DNA from: JBOHNM01 sp050730675
GTDB lineage: Bacteria; Planctomycetota; Phycisphaerae; Phycisphaerales; UBA1924
Length of the DNA: 39,017 nt
Reading direction: 5' to 3'
NCBI GenBank assembly: GCA_050730675.1
Contig: JBOHNM010000016.1
Span: 1 to 39,017, forward strand
Shown: positions 31,041 to 37,715 of the stretch, piece after piece
How the letters are laid out: every line of letters begins with the position of its first letter
Numbering within the stretch: the first letter of the stretch is position 1
Translations under genes and position numbers: made by a program
The notes under the pieces: model-generated
What the model saw: the letters and a program-made list of their open reading frames with translations, nothing else
The model's database searches: none
What the model was told of the DNA's origin: nothing

Positions 31041-31068
31041 AACATACGGATTTTCGGCGGCGCGTCAA
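31041..31068 (-). promoter_or_regulatory. Sigma-70-type promoter of the HAF-repeat gene
   Basis: On the minus strand: TTGACG, a 16-nt spacer, TATGTT. It ends 62 nt before the start codon at 30978. Confidence 0.65.
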
Positions 31069-31080
31069 TGCATTCTGATT

Positions 31081-31093
31081 TTATTCTGAATAA
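31081..31093. promoter_or_regulatory. Operator-like palindrome TTATTC-t-GAATAA
   Basis: A perfect inverted repeat in an AT-rich island (31070-31105) between two divergent genes. ATTCTGA occurs twice (31072-31078 and 31083-31089), 11 nt apart, i.e. on one helix face. It lies just upstream of both divergent promoter candidates. Confidence 0.45.
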
Positions 31094-31095
31094 TC

Positions 31096-31124
31096 TTGGA
31101 TGAATGAGGCTTTGTGTGTACCTT
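31096..31124 (+). promoter_or_regulatory. Candidate sigma-70-type promoter
   Basis: TTGGAT, a 17-nt spacer, TACCTT; 46 nt before the ATG at 31171. Confidence 0.4.
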
Positions 31125-31170
31125 CAGGCGTGGCGGCCCAGGAGCCGGGGAAACTCAGGGAGTCTGTACG

Positions 31171-32469
31171 ATGGCGTCGGTGACCGGACCAAAGGCCAAG
31201 GTGGTGGAGGTGCCCGCGGGGAAAGCGGAGCGTTTGAAGCGCTCGGCGGCGGGATCGGCGGCGATCGACTTGCCATTCGAGCAGGCGGCGGCGGGGGTTC
31301 TGGGGGAATTGCAGCGATCGATCGCGGAGTTGCTGGAGGCCGCGCCGGGTGAGACCGGTCGGGCGGCGGATGTAGAGCGAGCGTTCGGGGTGGATTACAA
31401 GCTGGCGTGGCAGGTGTACCGGATCGCGACGGCGGCGAGCCCGCTGGCCGCGGGGGCGAACGTGCCGGCGCGGGTGTCGGTGGAGCGGCTGCTGAAGTCG
31501 GCGGCGCGGCGGAAGATTCCGGCGGCGGTGGTGGGGCGGGTGCTGCGGGCGTTTGAGGACTACGAGCGGCTGGTGGATGCGCACGCGGGTGATCGCGCGG
31601 GGCTGGACGCGATGATCGGCGCGTACCTGCCGGACGAGCAGGAAAAGCAAGAGCTTGTGACGAAGCAGGCGGCGTACCGCGCGATGAGCCAGATCAAGGG
31701 GCTCGACGCGGAGGCGGAGTTGACGGCGAACCTGCTGTACCCGTCGGCCGATGGGGTGTCGGTGGACCGCGTGTCGTTGCAGGGGCACTTCGGGCAGCGG
31801 CGGCTGCGGCCGAAGGTGGGCATCGGGTTCTGGACGGCGTCGATGATGAGGCCGGATCAGGTGCCGCTGACGCTGAGCGGGGAGCCGTGCGACGGGCCGA
31901 TGAGCGCGTGGCTGCCGGAGTTCTGCTCGGCGCCGTCGCTGCGGTTTGAGGTGGCGCGGGCGGATGGGGTGCAGTTCTACTGGGTGGAGGGGGAAGAGGT
32001 GGGGCTGCGGTCGGCGGTGGACCTGGTGATGGCGGAGTACCGGCCGGGGACGATGAAGCGGTACCGGCGCGACGACGGGGTGCGGGACACGGGCGTGTTC
32101 GACGTGATGGACTGCCCGACCCGGCGGCTGACGCTGGACGTGTTTGTTCACAAAGATGTGTATGCGGGCGTGACACCGGAGCTGGCGATCTACGACGCGG
32201 CGGTGTTCGGGCTGGTGCGCGGGTCGGGGGACCCGGTGCGCGAGCACCACCGGCTGCGGATGATCGAGTCGATCCAGCCGATCGTGGGCGGGCTGGCGCA
32301 CGCGGGGCTGGGCCACGTGGCGCGGTACATCGAGATGCTCGAATATGTGTGCGCCAAGCGCGGGTGGGACCCGGGCGCGTTCCGCGGGTACCGGCTGGAC
32401 GTGCAGTACCCGGTGTACGGGGCGCAGTACGTGGTGAAGTTTGAGTTGCCGCAGGCGCCGGGCGGGTAA
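31171..32469 (+). CDS. Conserved hypothetical protein, possibly a regulator
   Basis: 432 residues; GGGAG lies 8 nt before the ATG. There is no signal peptide or membrane segment. Residues about 35-105 are helical and look like a DNA-binding-type N-terminal domain (GVLGELQRSIAELLEAA, DVERAFGVDYKLAWQVYRIA). The remainder is alpha/beta (GIGFWTASMMRPDQVPLTLS, LTLDVFVHKDVYAGVTPELA, YRLDVQYPVYGAQYVVKFEL). I do not recognise the family. The divergent arrangement over an operator-like palindrome makes a regulatory role plausible, but this is inference. Confidence 0.7.
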   Translation: MASVTGPKAKVVEVPAGKAERLKRSAAGSAAIDLPFEQAAAGVLGELQRSIAELLEAAPGETGRAADVERAFGVDYKLAWQVYRIATAASPLAAGANVPARVSVERLLKSAARRKIPAAVVGRVLRAFEDYERLVDAHAGDRAGLDAMIGAYLPDEQEKQELVTKQAAYRAMSQIKGLDAEAELTANLLYPSADGVSVDRVSLQGHFGQRRLRPKVGIGFWTASMMRPDQVPLTLSGEPCDGPMSAWLPEFCSAPSLRFEVARADGVQFYWVEGEEVGLRSAVDLVMAEYRPGTMKRYRRDDGVRDTGVFDVMDCPTRRLTLDVFVHKDVYAGVTPELAIYDAAVFGLVRGSGDPVREHHRLRMIESIQPIVGGLAHAGLGHVARYIEMLEYVCAKRGWDPGAFRGYRLDVQYPVYGAQYVVKFELPQAPGG

Positions 32470-32517
32470 CGGCGCAGCTATACGTCAACACATCCGTGCA
32501 TAGGCCGGAAGCCGATG

Positions 32518-32835
32518 CTACGCCGCGAGGGCGGCGGCGGTGGCCTGGTCGAAGCGGACGGCGATGGTGTGGCGGTCTGCGCCGTGGCTGTCGGCCCGGA
32601 TGACGGTGGCGGGGATGGAGCGGCCGGCGGAGAGGACGGCCTCGCCGCGGAGGGCGATGGCGAGGTCGATGGTCTCGCCGACGGCGACGGGGCGCGAGGC
32701 GATGAGGTCGAGCATGGCGCCGCCGACCGAGACGTTGCGGGTGCGGGCGAGGCAGTAGGACTGCTGCACGGGGCGGTAGACCTTGCAGGGCCGGTCGAGG
32801 TCGCGGCGGGTGTGGATGCGTCGGTCGGGGGTCAT
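32518..32835 (-). CDS. PilZ-domain c-di-GMP-binding protein
   Basis: 105 residues from ATG 32835. Both c-di-GMP signature parts are present: RxxxR in RRDLDRP (Arg11, Arg15) and [D/N]xSxxG in NVSVGG (Asn34, Ser36, Gly39). It is a stand-alone PilZ domain with no output domain, presumably acting through partners. A 46-residue upstream extension is Pro/Ser-rich and lies across the island junction, so it is excluded. A GGDEF-EAL protein lies on the other side of the low-GC island (37716 onward). Confidence 0.85.
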   Translation of the reverse strand: MTPDRRIHTRRDLDRPCKVYRPVQQSYCLARTRNVSVGGAMLDLIASRPVAVGETIDLAIALRGEAVLSAGRSIPATVIRADSHGADRHTIAVRFDQATAAALAA

Positions 32836-33218
32836 GGGGGTGGAGCCGGGTGGTGGGTGTGAGTTTGTGGTTGAAGGAGACGGAGGGTTATCGGGTGGAT
32901 CGGGGGAGAACTGAAGGAGGGCGATTGCTGTCGTGGATCGGAATGCAAGCGGAAATCTTGAGAAGATGCCCAATTGGCGCAGATTTCGCCGTTCCCAATC
33001 CGCCCGTGGTCGTGGGGCAGCTGCGTACCGGCAAGCAGTGTCTTTGCGGCGATGAACGAATCACCTGGGTGACGCAGCCCAGACCGCGGATTCACATTTT
33101 TTGTCTATGGATCGCACAGACCAAATGGAATTCCAGTATATTGTGCCTGTTCTCTGATCAGAATGGTGTCTGGCATCTACTAGACGTCGTCGGATGTTCA
33201 CAGTGCTGTGGAATAGTA
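32836..33218. other. 383-nt gap at the left edge of the low-GC island
   Basis: No gene is called here. GC falls from about 73% (hand count 32221-32280) toward 50% across this stretch. The frame of the next gene stays open back to 32850, which is unusual, but the sequence (Cys-rich near its end: QCLCGDE, VGCSQCCG) does not look like the enzyme family's N-terminus. A TATATT hexamer at 33137-33142 could be a -10 for the operon. GGGTGGAT at 32893-32900 recurs at the right edge. Confidence 0.4.
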
Positions 33219-34235
33219 ATGTACATAGTAGACGACACACTCGATGACCTACTGCGGCGTGTCTTGGTCCGGATTTTTGCTCGAGGCGAGCGCATTGTCG
33301 CGAGCCGCGGAACCAATCTCGAGCTTTGTGGTGTGCTTCTTCAATTGCGTAATCCTCGTGCGAGGCTGAGTCGCTCGGCTGACCGCGGGCGAATATTCAG
33401 CGGGCTTGGTGAGCTGCTCTGGTACCTCTCGAAGTCTGACCGGTTGGACTTCATCAAGTACTACATCGCGAAATATGAGGAAGAGTCTGATGACGGTGTC
33501 ACGCTTTACGGTGCGTATGGGCCACGGCTCTTTCTTAAGGGTGGCTGGAATCAGTTTGACGCTGTTAGAACCCTGCTCACTTCTAAGCCGACCACTCGAA
33601 GAGCTGTGATCCAGCTCTTCGACTCAAGCGATCTCAAGCCTCCAGCCAAGAAGGAAATTCCCTGCACATGCACTTTGCAGTTCTTGGTTCGCCAAGGGCA
33701 GCTTGATCTTGTAGCAACGATGCGTTCAAACGATGCGTATATCGGACTGCCCCATGATGTGTTCACCTTCACGATGCTTCAGGAACTTATGGCCAGAACG
33801 CTAGGACACGAAATTGGTGTATACCGGCACTTTATTGCAAGCCTTCACATCTATGACCGAGATTGGCAGAAGGCGCGAGCTTATGTGCGTCAAGGTTGGC
33901 AACCTGTAGCGGGCGCGGCCATGCCTCCCATGCCCTTGGGTGATCCATGGCCTGCCGTTAGCCGGCTGCTCGCTGCCGAGGAGTCAATCCGCGCGAACAC
34001 CTTTGACTGGGCCGCCGACTTGGGTGAAAGTGACTATTGGGCTGATTTGATCCGGCTCTTGGGAGTTCTCTCGGCCTTCAAGCGGCGTGAGAAAAGTCAG
34101 ATGCAGGACCTGCGGAAGGCGATGAAGAGCAAAGTCTACGATATGTACATCGCGCGTCGTCAAGCCGCCGCAGCGAGCAAGGAGGCTGAGCAGGGTGAGT
34201 TTAACTTTCAAAATCAGAAGCCGCCCATCGAGTAG
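33219..34235 (+). CDS. Thymidylate-synthase-fold nucleotide (hydroxy)methylase
   Basis: 338 residues from ATG 33219, where the family-like start MYIVDDTLDDLLRRVL begins. Thymidylate synthase features: NPRARLSRS (about 45-53), GELLWYL, GAYGPRL, catalytic Cys149 in IPCTCTLQF, the phosphate/substrate motif MRSNDAYIGLPHDVF (168-182) and HIY (His210, Tyr212). In ThyA the GLPFN Asn reads the uracil ring; here the same position is Asp180 (GLPHD), the change found in dCMP/CMP hydroxymethylases, so a cytosine nucleotide is the likelier substrate. It is the first gene of a three-gene overlapping operon. It probably is not the housekeeping ThyA. The C-terminal 60 residues are helical and Lys/Gln-rich. 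Confidence 0.82.
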   Translation: MYIVDDTLDDLLRRVLVRIFARGERIVASRGTNLELCGVLLQLRNPRARLSRSADRGRIFSGLGELLWYLSKSDRLDFIKYYIAKYEEESDDGVTLYGAYGPRLFLKGGWNQFDAVRTLLTSKPTTRRAVIQLFDSSDLKPPAKKEIPCTCTLQFLVRQGQLDLVATMRSNDAYIGLPHDVFTFTMLQELMARTLGHEIGVYRHFIASLHIYDRDWQKARAYVRQGWQPVAGAAMPPMPLGDPWPAVSRLLAAEESIRANTFDWAADLGESDYWADLIRLLGVLSAFKRREKSQMQDLRKAMKSKVYDMYIARRQAAAASKEAEQGEFNFQNQKPPIE

Positions 34236-35079
34236 TCATCGTCACACCACTGAATTGGGGCGAGCCAAGTCTTCAGAATCGACTGACCTGGTCGATTATT
34301 TTCGTGACAAGATGGCGCGGGCGATTTTGGGCAACACTCCTGTTATTCCTTGGAGTTGTCCAGTTCCATCTTTCGGCGATTGGTCCGTGTCGGTAGTCGC
34401 CAGCTTGGGTCTAAATCCGAGCAATCGGGAGTTCGTGGACGAGGTCGGAAACGAGCTTTGCGAACATGATCGCCGACTTCCCACGTTGCGGTCGCTTTGT
34501 TTGGATAGCTGGGTGTCGGCTCAGCGTAACCATCTCGCCACGGTGTTGGACTCATGCCGCCGGTACTTTGACGCCAACCCTTACGATCTGTGGTTCAAGT
34601 CTTTGGATGAAATAGTGTCGTCTACGGGGTACTCGTACTACGGATCACAATCTCGTGCGTGCCACCTCGACATCATACCATTCGCAACCACGTGCAAATG
34701 GACAGAACTAACTCGGCGTGAGCGGGAAGAACTGCTTTACGCAGCGGGGGATGCCCTCGGCCTGCTGTTGAATCAGTCACCAGTTCGCATTCTGGTTCTC
34801 AATGGGCAATCAGTTGTGTCGCACCTTGCAGCCTTGTCCAATGCCCAGTTTGAGAGTCGCTGTTTCGCGGCGTGGGATCTTCCGCGTGCTTCTGGTGCAA
34901 ATGTCCGAGGGGTCGCCTACAAGGGTGTGGTGACAAAGGTCGGAACTGTCAATCTTGATAGACCGATCAGTGTTCTGGGATACAACCACAATATCCAAAG
35001 CAGCTTTGGTGTGACGCGAGCGGTGAAACAGAGTATTCGCGATTGGATTGGAGGCGAGGCAAGAGGCATACTCAAATGA
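34195..35079 (+). CDS. Uracil-DNA-glycosylase-superfamily-like protein
   Basis: 294 residues from a GTG at 34195, backed by a strong AAGGAGG 9 nt upstream; it overlaps the previous gene by 41 nt. After a variable N-terminus come VASLGLNPSNREF (68-80), recalling the GxNPG motif A of MUG/SMUG-type glycosylases, HLDIIPFAT (157-165), the strand RILVLNGQSVVSHL (198-211) and a late LGYNHNIQSSFG (261-272) where motif B (HPSP-like) would be. The order fits a UDG-type alpha/beta sandwich, but the motifs are not canonical, so the activity (base excision, base sensing or none) is open. It is co-translated with its neighbours and presumably acts on the same modified pyrimidine. Confidence 0.6.
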   Translation: MSLTFKIRSRPSSSHRHTTELGRAKSSESTDLVDYFRDKMARAILGNTPVIPWSCPVPSFGDWSVSVVASLGLNPSNREFVDEVGNELCEHDRRLPTLRSLCLDSWVSAQRNHLATVLDSCRRYFDANPYDLWFKSLDEIVSSTGYSYYGSQSRACHLDIIPFATTCKWTELTRREREELLYAAGDALGLLLNQSPVRILVLNGQSVVSHLAALSNAQFESRCFAAWDLPRASGANVRGVAYKGVVTKVGTVNLDRPISVLGYNHNIQSSFGVTRAVKQSIRDWIGGEARGILK

Positions 35080-36014
35080 GCCCAGAAGCCAGAGCACGAG
35101 TCGACAGTCTCATTCCAGTTCTAGTGGACTTTGATCGAAATACCTTCCGGTTGCCTGGCGCACCCGGCTTACTGGAGCGGCGGGCTCTCGCCGGCCAGGT
35201 AGTCGAAAGTGAGCGCAGGGTGGCATTTGTTCGAGGGCTGCGTCAGGCGACTCTGAGTCCTGATCGCTGTGATCCGCACTCACACTTGTTTGATCCGTTG
35301 CGAGCGGCGGTGCTGTTTGATCAGCGTGGTAACCGCGACGAAGCATTTGGGCTCGCGTTCTTGGCCACTCACTGTGGACGCCATCGTACGGACGGTTGGC
35401 GCCTTGCGGCTTTGCTCTATGGGGGCGAGGGTCGTGGCCAAGAGTGGACTTGGAACCGACTAGTCGCCAATCCAGACGAATTTGGAAGGTGGCTCGGCAC
35501 GGCCCGGCGACGCTGGCAGACAGCGGGCAATGTTCCTCGATTTGGAAACCATCGAAAGTATGAATCGCTCGATCCGATGAAGGGTAGCGGAACGAATCAC
35601 ATTGTTTCTAGCTACGTGGAGTGGGTGGGGCCGGAGAAAGTTCATGAGCGCAGATTGGGAGTTGTCATGAATGGAGAGACGGATCCGGGCAATCGATTTG
35701 AGTTGCTCTATGAGTCCATGGCGACAATCCACCGGTTCGGTAGAATGGCCCGATTTGATCACATCGCTATGCTGGGTAAGCTCGGCCTTGCAGGTGTGCA
35801 ACCGGCAACGCCATACCTTCAAGGATCGACGGGGCCCCTCCGCGCGGCCGCGTTGCTTTTCCGAGGTGACTCTAATTCGCGTGATGATGTGGCGGAGCTT
35901 GAGACTCGAGCGATTGCGTTGGGCGGTGCATTGGGGATTGGAATGCAGGAAGTGGAAGACTCGCTGTGCAACTGGCAGAAATCGCCACAGGCTTTTAGGC
36001 CCTTTCGAGGATAG
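35076..36014 (+). CDS. Alpha-glutamyl/putrescinyl thymine pyrophosphorylase-like protein (clade 3 type)
   Basis: 312 residues; start and previous stop share ATGA. Motifs: NTFRLPGAPG (22-31), VVESERRVAFVRGL, LFDPLRAAVLFDQRGNRDEA (71-90), EWTWNRLV, FGNHRKYESL (156-165), YVEWVGP, MLGKLGLAGVQP (232-243) and YLQGSTGPLRAAALLF (247-262). I recognise these as the pattern of the family named by comparative genomics as alpha-glutamyl/putrescinyl-thymine pyrophosphorylases, phage members of which act as amino acid:DNA transferases on activated 5-hydroxymethyl-pyrimidines. Family recall is from memory, without a search. With the two upstream genes it suggests a pyrimidine-base hypermodification or editing pathway. 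Its 3' end overlaps the convergent antitoxin gene by 20 nt. Confidence 0.72.
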   Translation: MSPEARARVDSLIPVLVDFDRNTFRLPGAPGLLERRALAGQVVESERRVAFVRGLRQATLSPDRCDPHSHLFDPLRAAVLFDQRGNRDEAFGLAFLATHCGRHRTDGWRLAALLYGGEGRGQEWTWNRLVANPDEFGRWLGTARRRWQTAGNVPRFGNHRKYESLDPMKGSGTNHIVSSYVEWVGPEKVHERRLGVVMNGETDPGNRFELLYESMATIHRFGRMARFDHIAMLGKLGLAGVQPATPYLQGSTGPLRAAALLFRGDSNSRDDVAELETRAIALGGALGIGMQEVEDSLCNWQKSPQAFRPFRG

Positions 36015-37107
36015 ATCCATTCCAGCGGTATCGCCGCTTAAGGTGGTTCATCTGTTCGCGGCCATACACACCGATGTGTTGAAGTTGCCCAACCACAATG
36101 CCCGGCGCCACTCCTATTGATTTTGCAAAGCGAGCCACGGCCCAACGATTCCGTCGGAGTTGGCGCATCGTTGCCTGATAGGCGGGAGGCACAAGTAGAT
36201 TCGATGCAGCTTCGCTGGCCTCTTGTTCAAACTGTTCAGAGAGTTCGTCGTCCGAATCAATGATGGCAGGTGTCGCAGGATGCAGTAAGAGGTGTGCCGC
36301 TTCATGAAAGAATGTGAACCACATGTGGTCATCGACCAAGTGGCGTGAGCTCAGTGCTATCAAGCGTCGGTTACGAGCCTGGTGAAGAGCAGCTCCGCTG
36401 GCTCGACAGCCCCGTGGCGCACGAACGACTACTACTGCGACCCCGGCTGCCGCGCATTGAGTTTGGAGTTGGGGAATGAACACCTTGGGGTCAGGCTCGC
36501 GCGTCAGGGTCCTTAAGGACGGAAGCAGTTCTCGCCATCTCGCAGGATCCCAAACAGAGCACTCTAGATGCCCCGATGCGCGCTCTGCCTCACGAAGCCA
36601 TGCAAGAACGGCCTCCCGCTCGGATGCAAACGTCTCCGACGTGTGAAATTGACCAGACAACGATTTCTCTAGGTCGGCGTACTCATCGTGCCACGCCTTG
36701 ACTGAAGACACGCCGAAGAACCGCAGGCACTCATAAGCCAACATGGATTTTGTGTCGCAGGCTGGTATCCAGCGCAGTGATTGCATGTCGGCAGCCGGAA
36801 TGGCTTTCAACCACGCGTCAACTTCTCTACCATCCAAATTGTCTACAAGGTGAGCGATGGCCGTTTGATATGTCTTTTCCCTACGAAGCCAGAATTGTGT
36901 AGTCGCGCCCAATGTGTGCTCGAGCTGAAGTGCCAAGTCTGCAGTGAGTCGTGTGCGGCCGTGGATGAGGTCATCCAGCAATTGCGTTTCAATGTGCATG
37001 GCTTGGGCGACTTCATGTGTGGTGACGCCACGTTGACTCATGATGGCGGCCACGGACTCTCCGGGAGGAGAAATCCAGTCTGGAGAAAACAAGTCGGGGT
37101 TAGCCAT
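35995..37107 (-). CDS. HigA-like XRE-family regulator fused to ImmA/IrrE-type metallopeptidase
   Basis: 370 residues. The N-terminal helix-turn-helix (about 17-75: GESVAAIMSQRGVTTHEVAQ, LIHGRTRLTADLALQLEHTL, then FWLRREKTYQ) is of the HigA antitoxin type. The C-terminal half carries a zinc-peptidase motif HEAAH (268-272, within FTFFHEAAHLLLH) with a downstream Glu in EQEASEAASNLLVP, as in ImmA/IrrE. The gene overlaps the upstream HigB-like toxin by 8 nt and the convergent operon's last gene by 20 nt. It likely represses the pair and neutralises the toxin; the protease could trigger release under stress (inference). Confidence 0.85.
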   Translation of the reverse strand: MANPDLFSPDWISPPGESVAAIMSQRGVTTHEVAQAMHIETQLLDDLIHGRTRLTADLALQLEHTLGATTQFWLRREKTYQTAIAHLVDNLDGREVDAWLKAIPAADMQSLRWIPACDTKSMLAYECLRFFGVSSVKAWHDEYADLEKSLSGQFHTSETFASEREAVLAWLREAERASGHLECSVWDPARWRELLPSLRTLTREPDPKVFIPQLQTQCAAAGVAVVVVRAPRGCRASGAALHQARNRRLIALSSRHLVDDHMWFTFFHEAAHLLLHPATPAIIDSDDELSEQFEQEASEAASNLLVPPAYQATMRQLRRNRWAVARFAKSIGVAPGIVVGQLQHIGVYGREQMNHLKRRYRWNGSILERA

Positions 37108-37483
37108 GTGAGACCTCGATTCGCACGAGTTGAAGTTCGGAGATCTGAGACCAGATGACGTTGCCGTGCTCATCGCGCGGCATTGGGACAAGTGCCCGGA
37201 GTCTTAGGTCGACGCCATTCTGCAAGGCGAGTGTGAGCATGTTCTCATTCGGCAGAGGTGCGGCTGTCGGTCGATTCGGTAGGTCTGCCAGGCTGTCAGC
37301 GACAGCGACGTCGGCAAGCCACGCCCTAAACCGCGTGGCCGCGTCAATCCCCATTAGTTGCTCGGCGTGCCGTTGATGCTCGCAAGCCTGTCTGGTGTCC
37401 TTGGTGGCAAAGCTGATGTGCACGTGTGTGTGTCTGCGAATGGCGCCATGGATTGAGTTGGCGGGTCTGCGATGCTGCAGCAT
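37100..37483 (-). CDS. HigB/RelE-like toxin
   Basis: About 127 residues from ATG 37483; GTG 37423 (start VHISFATKD) is an alternative that begins exactly at the family-like part, giving 107 residues. The pattern ISFATKDTRQACEHQRHAEQ, then MGIDAATRFRAWLADVAVAD and SLADLPNRP, follows HigB/RelE mRNA-interferase relatives ('A..L.....A.....LG..AA..LR..LADL.AA.SLADL'). The C-terminal third is longer than classic HigB and includes VIWSQISELQLVRIEV. It precedes and overlaps the antitoxin gene (toxin-first order, as in higBA). No clear Shine-Dalgarno. Confidence 0.7.
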   Translation of the reverse strand: MLQHRRPANSIHGAIRRHTHVHISFATKDTRQACEHQRHAEQLMGIDAATRFRAWLADVAVADSLADLPNRPTAAPLPNENMLTLALQNGVDLRLRALVPMPRDEHGNVIWSQISELQLVRIEVSHG

Positions 37484-37715
37484 CATAACTGCCGTGAGGG
37501 TAGTCTGTGGACAGGGCCTAGAACCGTGTACACATGGTGTGCTCTGCCGATGGGAGAGGTTGAGCCTCGGCTGCTGTCCCAAGGGCGTCCGCCGAGGTGC
37601 TCTGCACCATTGTCGCTGAGAGTGACGTTCCGAAAGGCTCCAACCACGGTCATGAGTTGGGCCTAGCGCTCTTCGCAACTTCAATGACGACGTTGGCGGG
37701 GTGGATAGAAGCGGA
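37484..37715. other. 232-nt gap at the right edge of the low-GC island
   Basis: No gene is seen. It contains a GTGTACAC palindrome (37527-37534), a long-loop inverted repeat CCTCGGC / GCCGAGG (37565-37571, 37591-37597) and GGGTGGAT at 37699-37706, just before GC rises again. The toxin promoter should lie here on the minus strand, but no convincing -35/-10 pair was found. Confidence 0.35.

Noticed and set aside
32832..33095. 87-codon minus-strand frame upstream of the PilZ gene
   Set aside because: It spans the composition junction, is His/Pro-rich at its end, and shows no family resemblance.
32836..33218. tRNA attachment site for the island
   Set aside because: No cloverleaf or T-arm-like GGTTCGA segment could be found on either strand here or at the right edge.
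37539..37605. Direct repeat GTGCTCTGC (two copies, 58 nt apart)
   Set aside because: Nine bases in unremarkable sequence with no third copy or link to a feature; likely chance.
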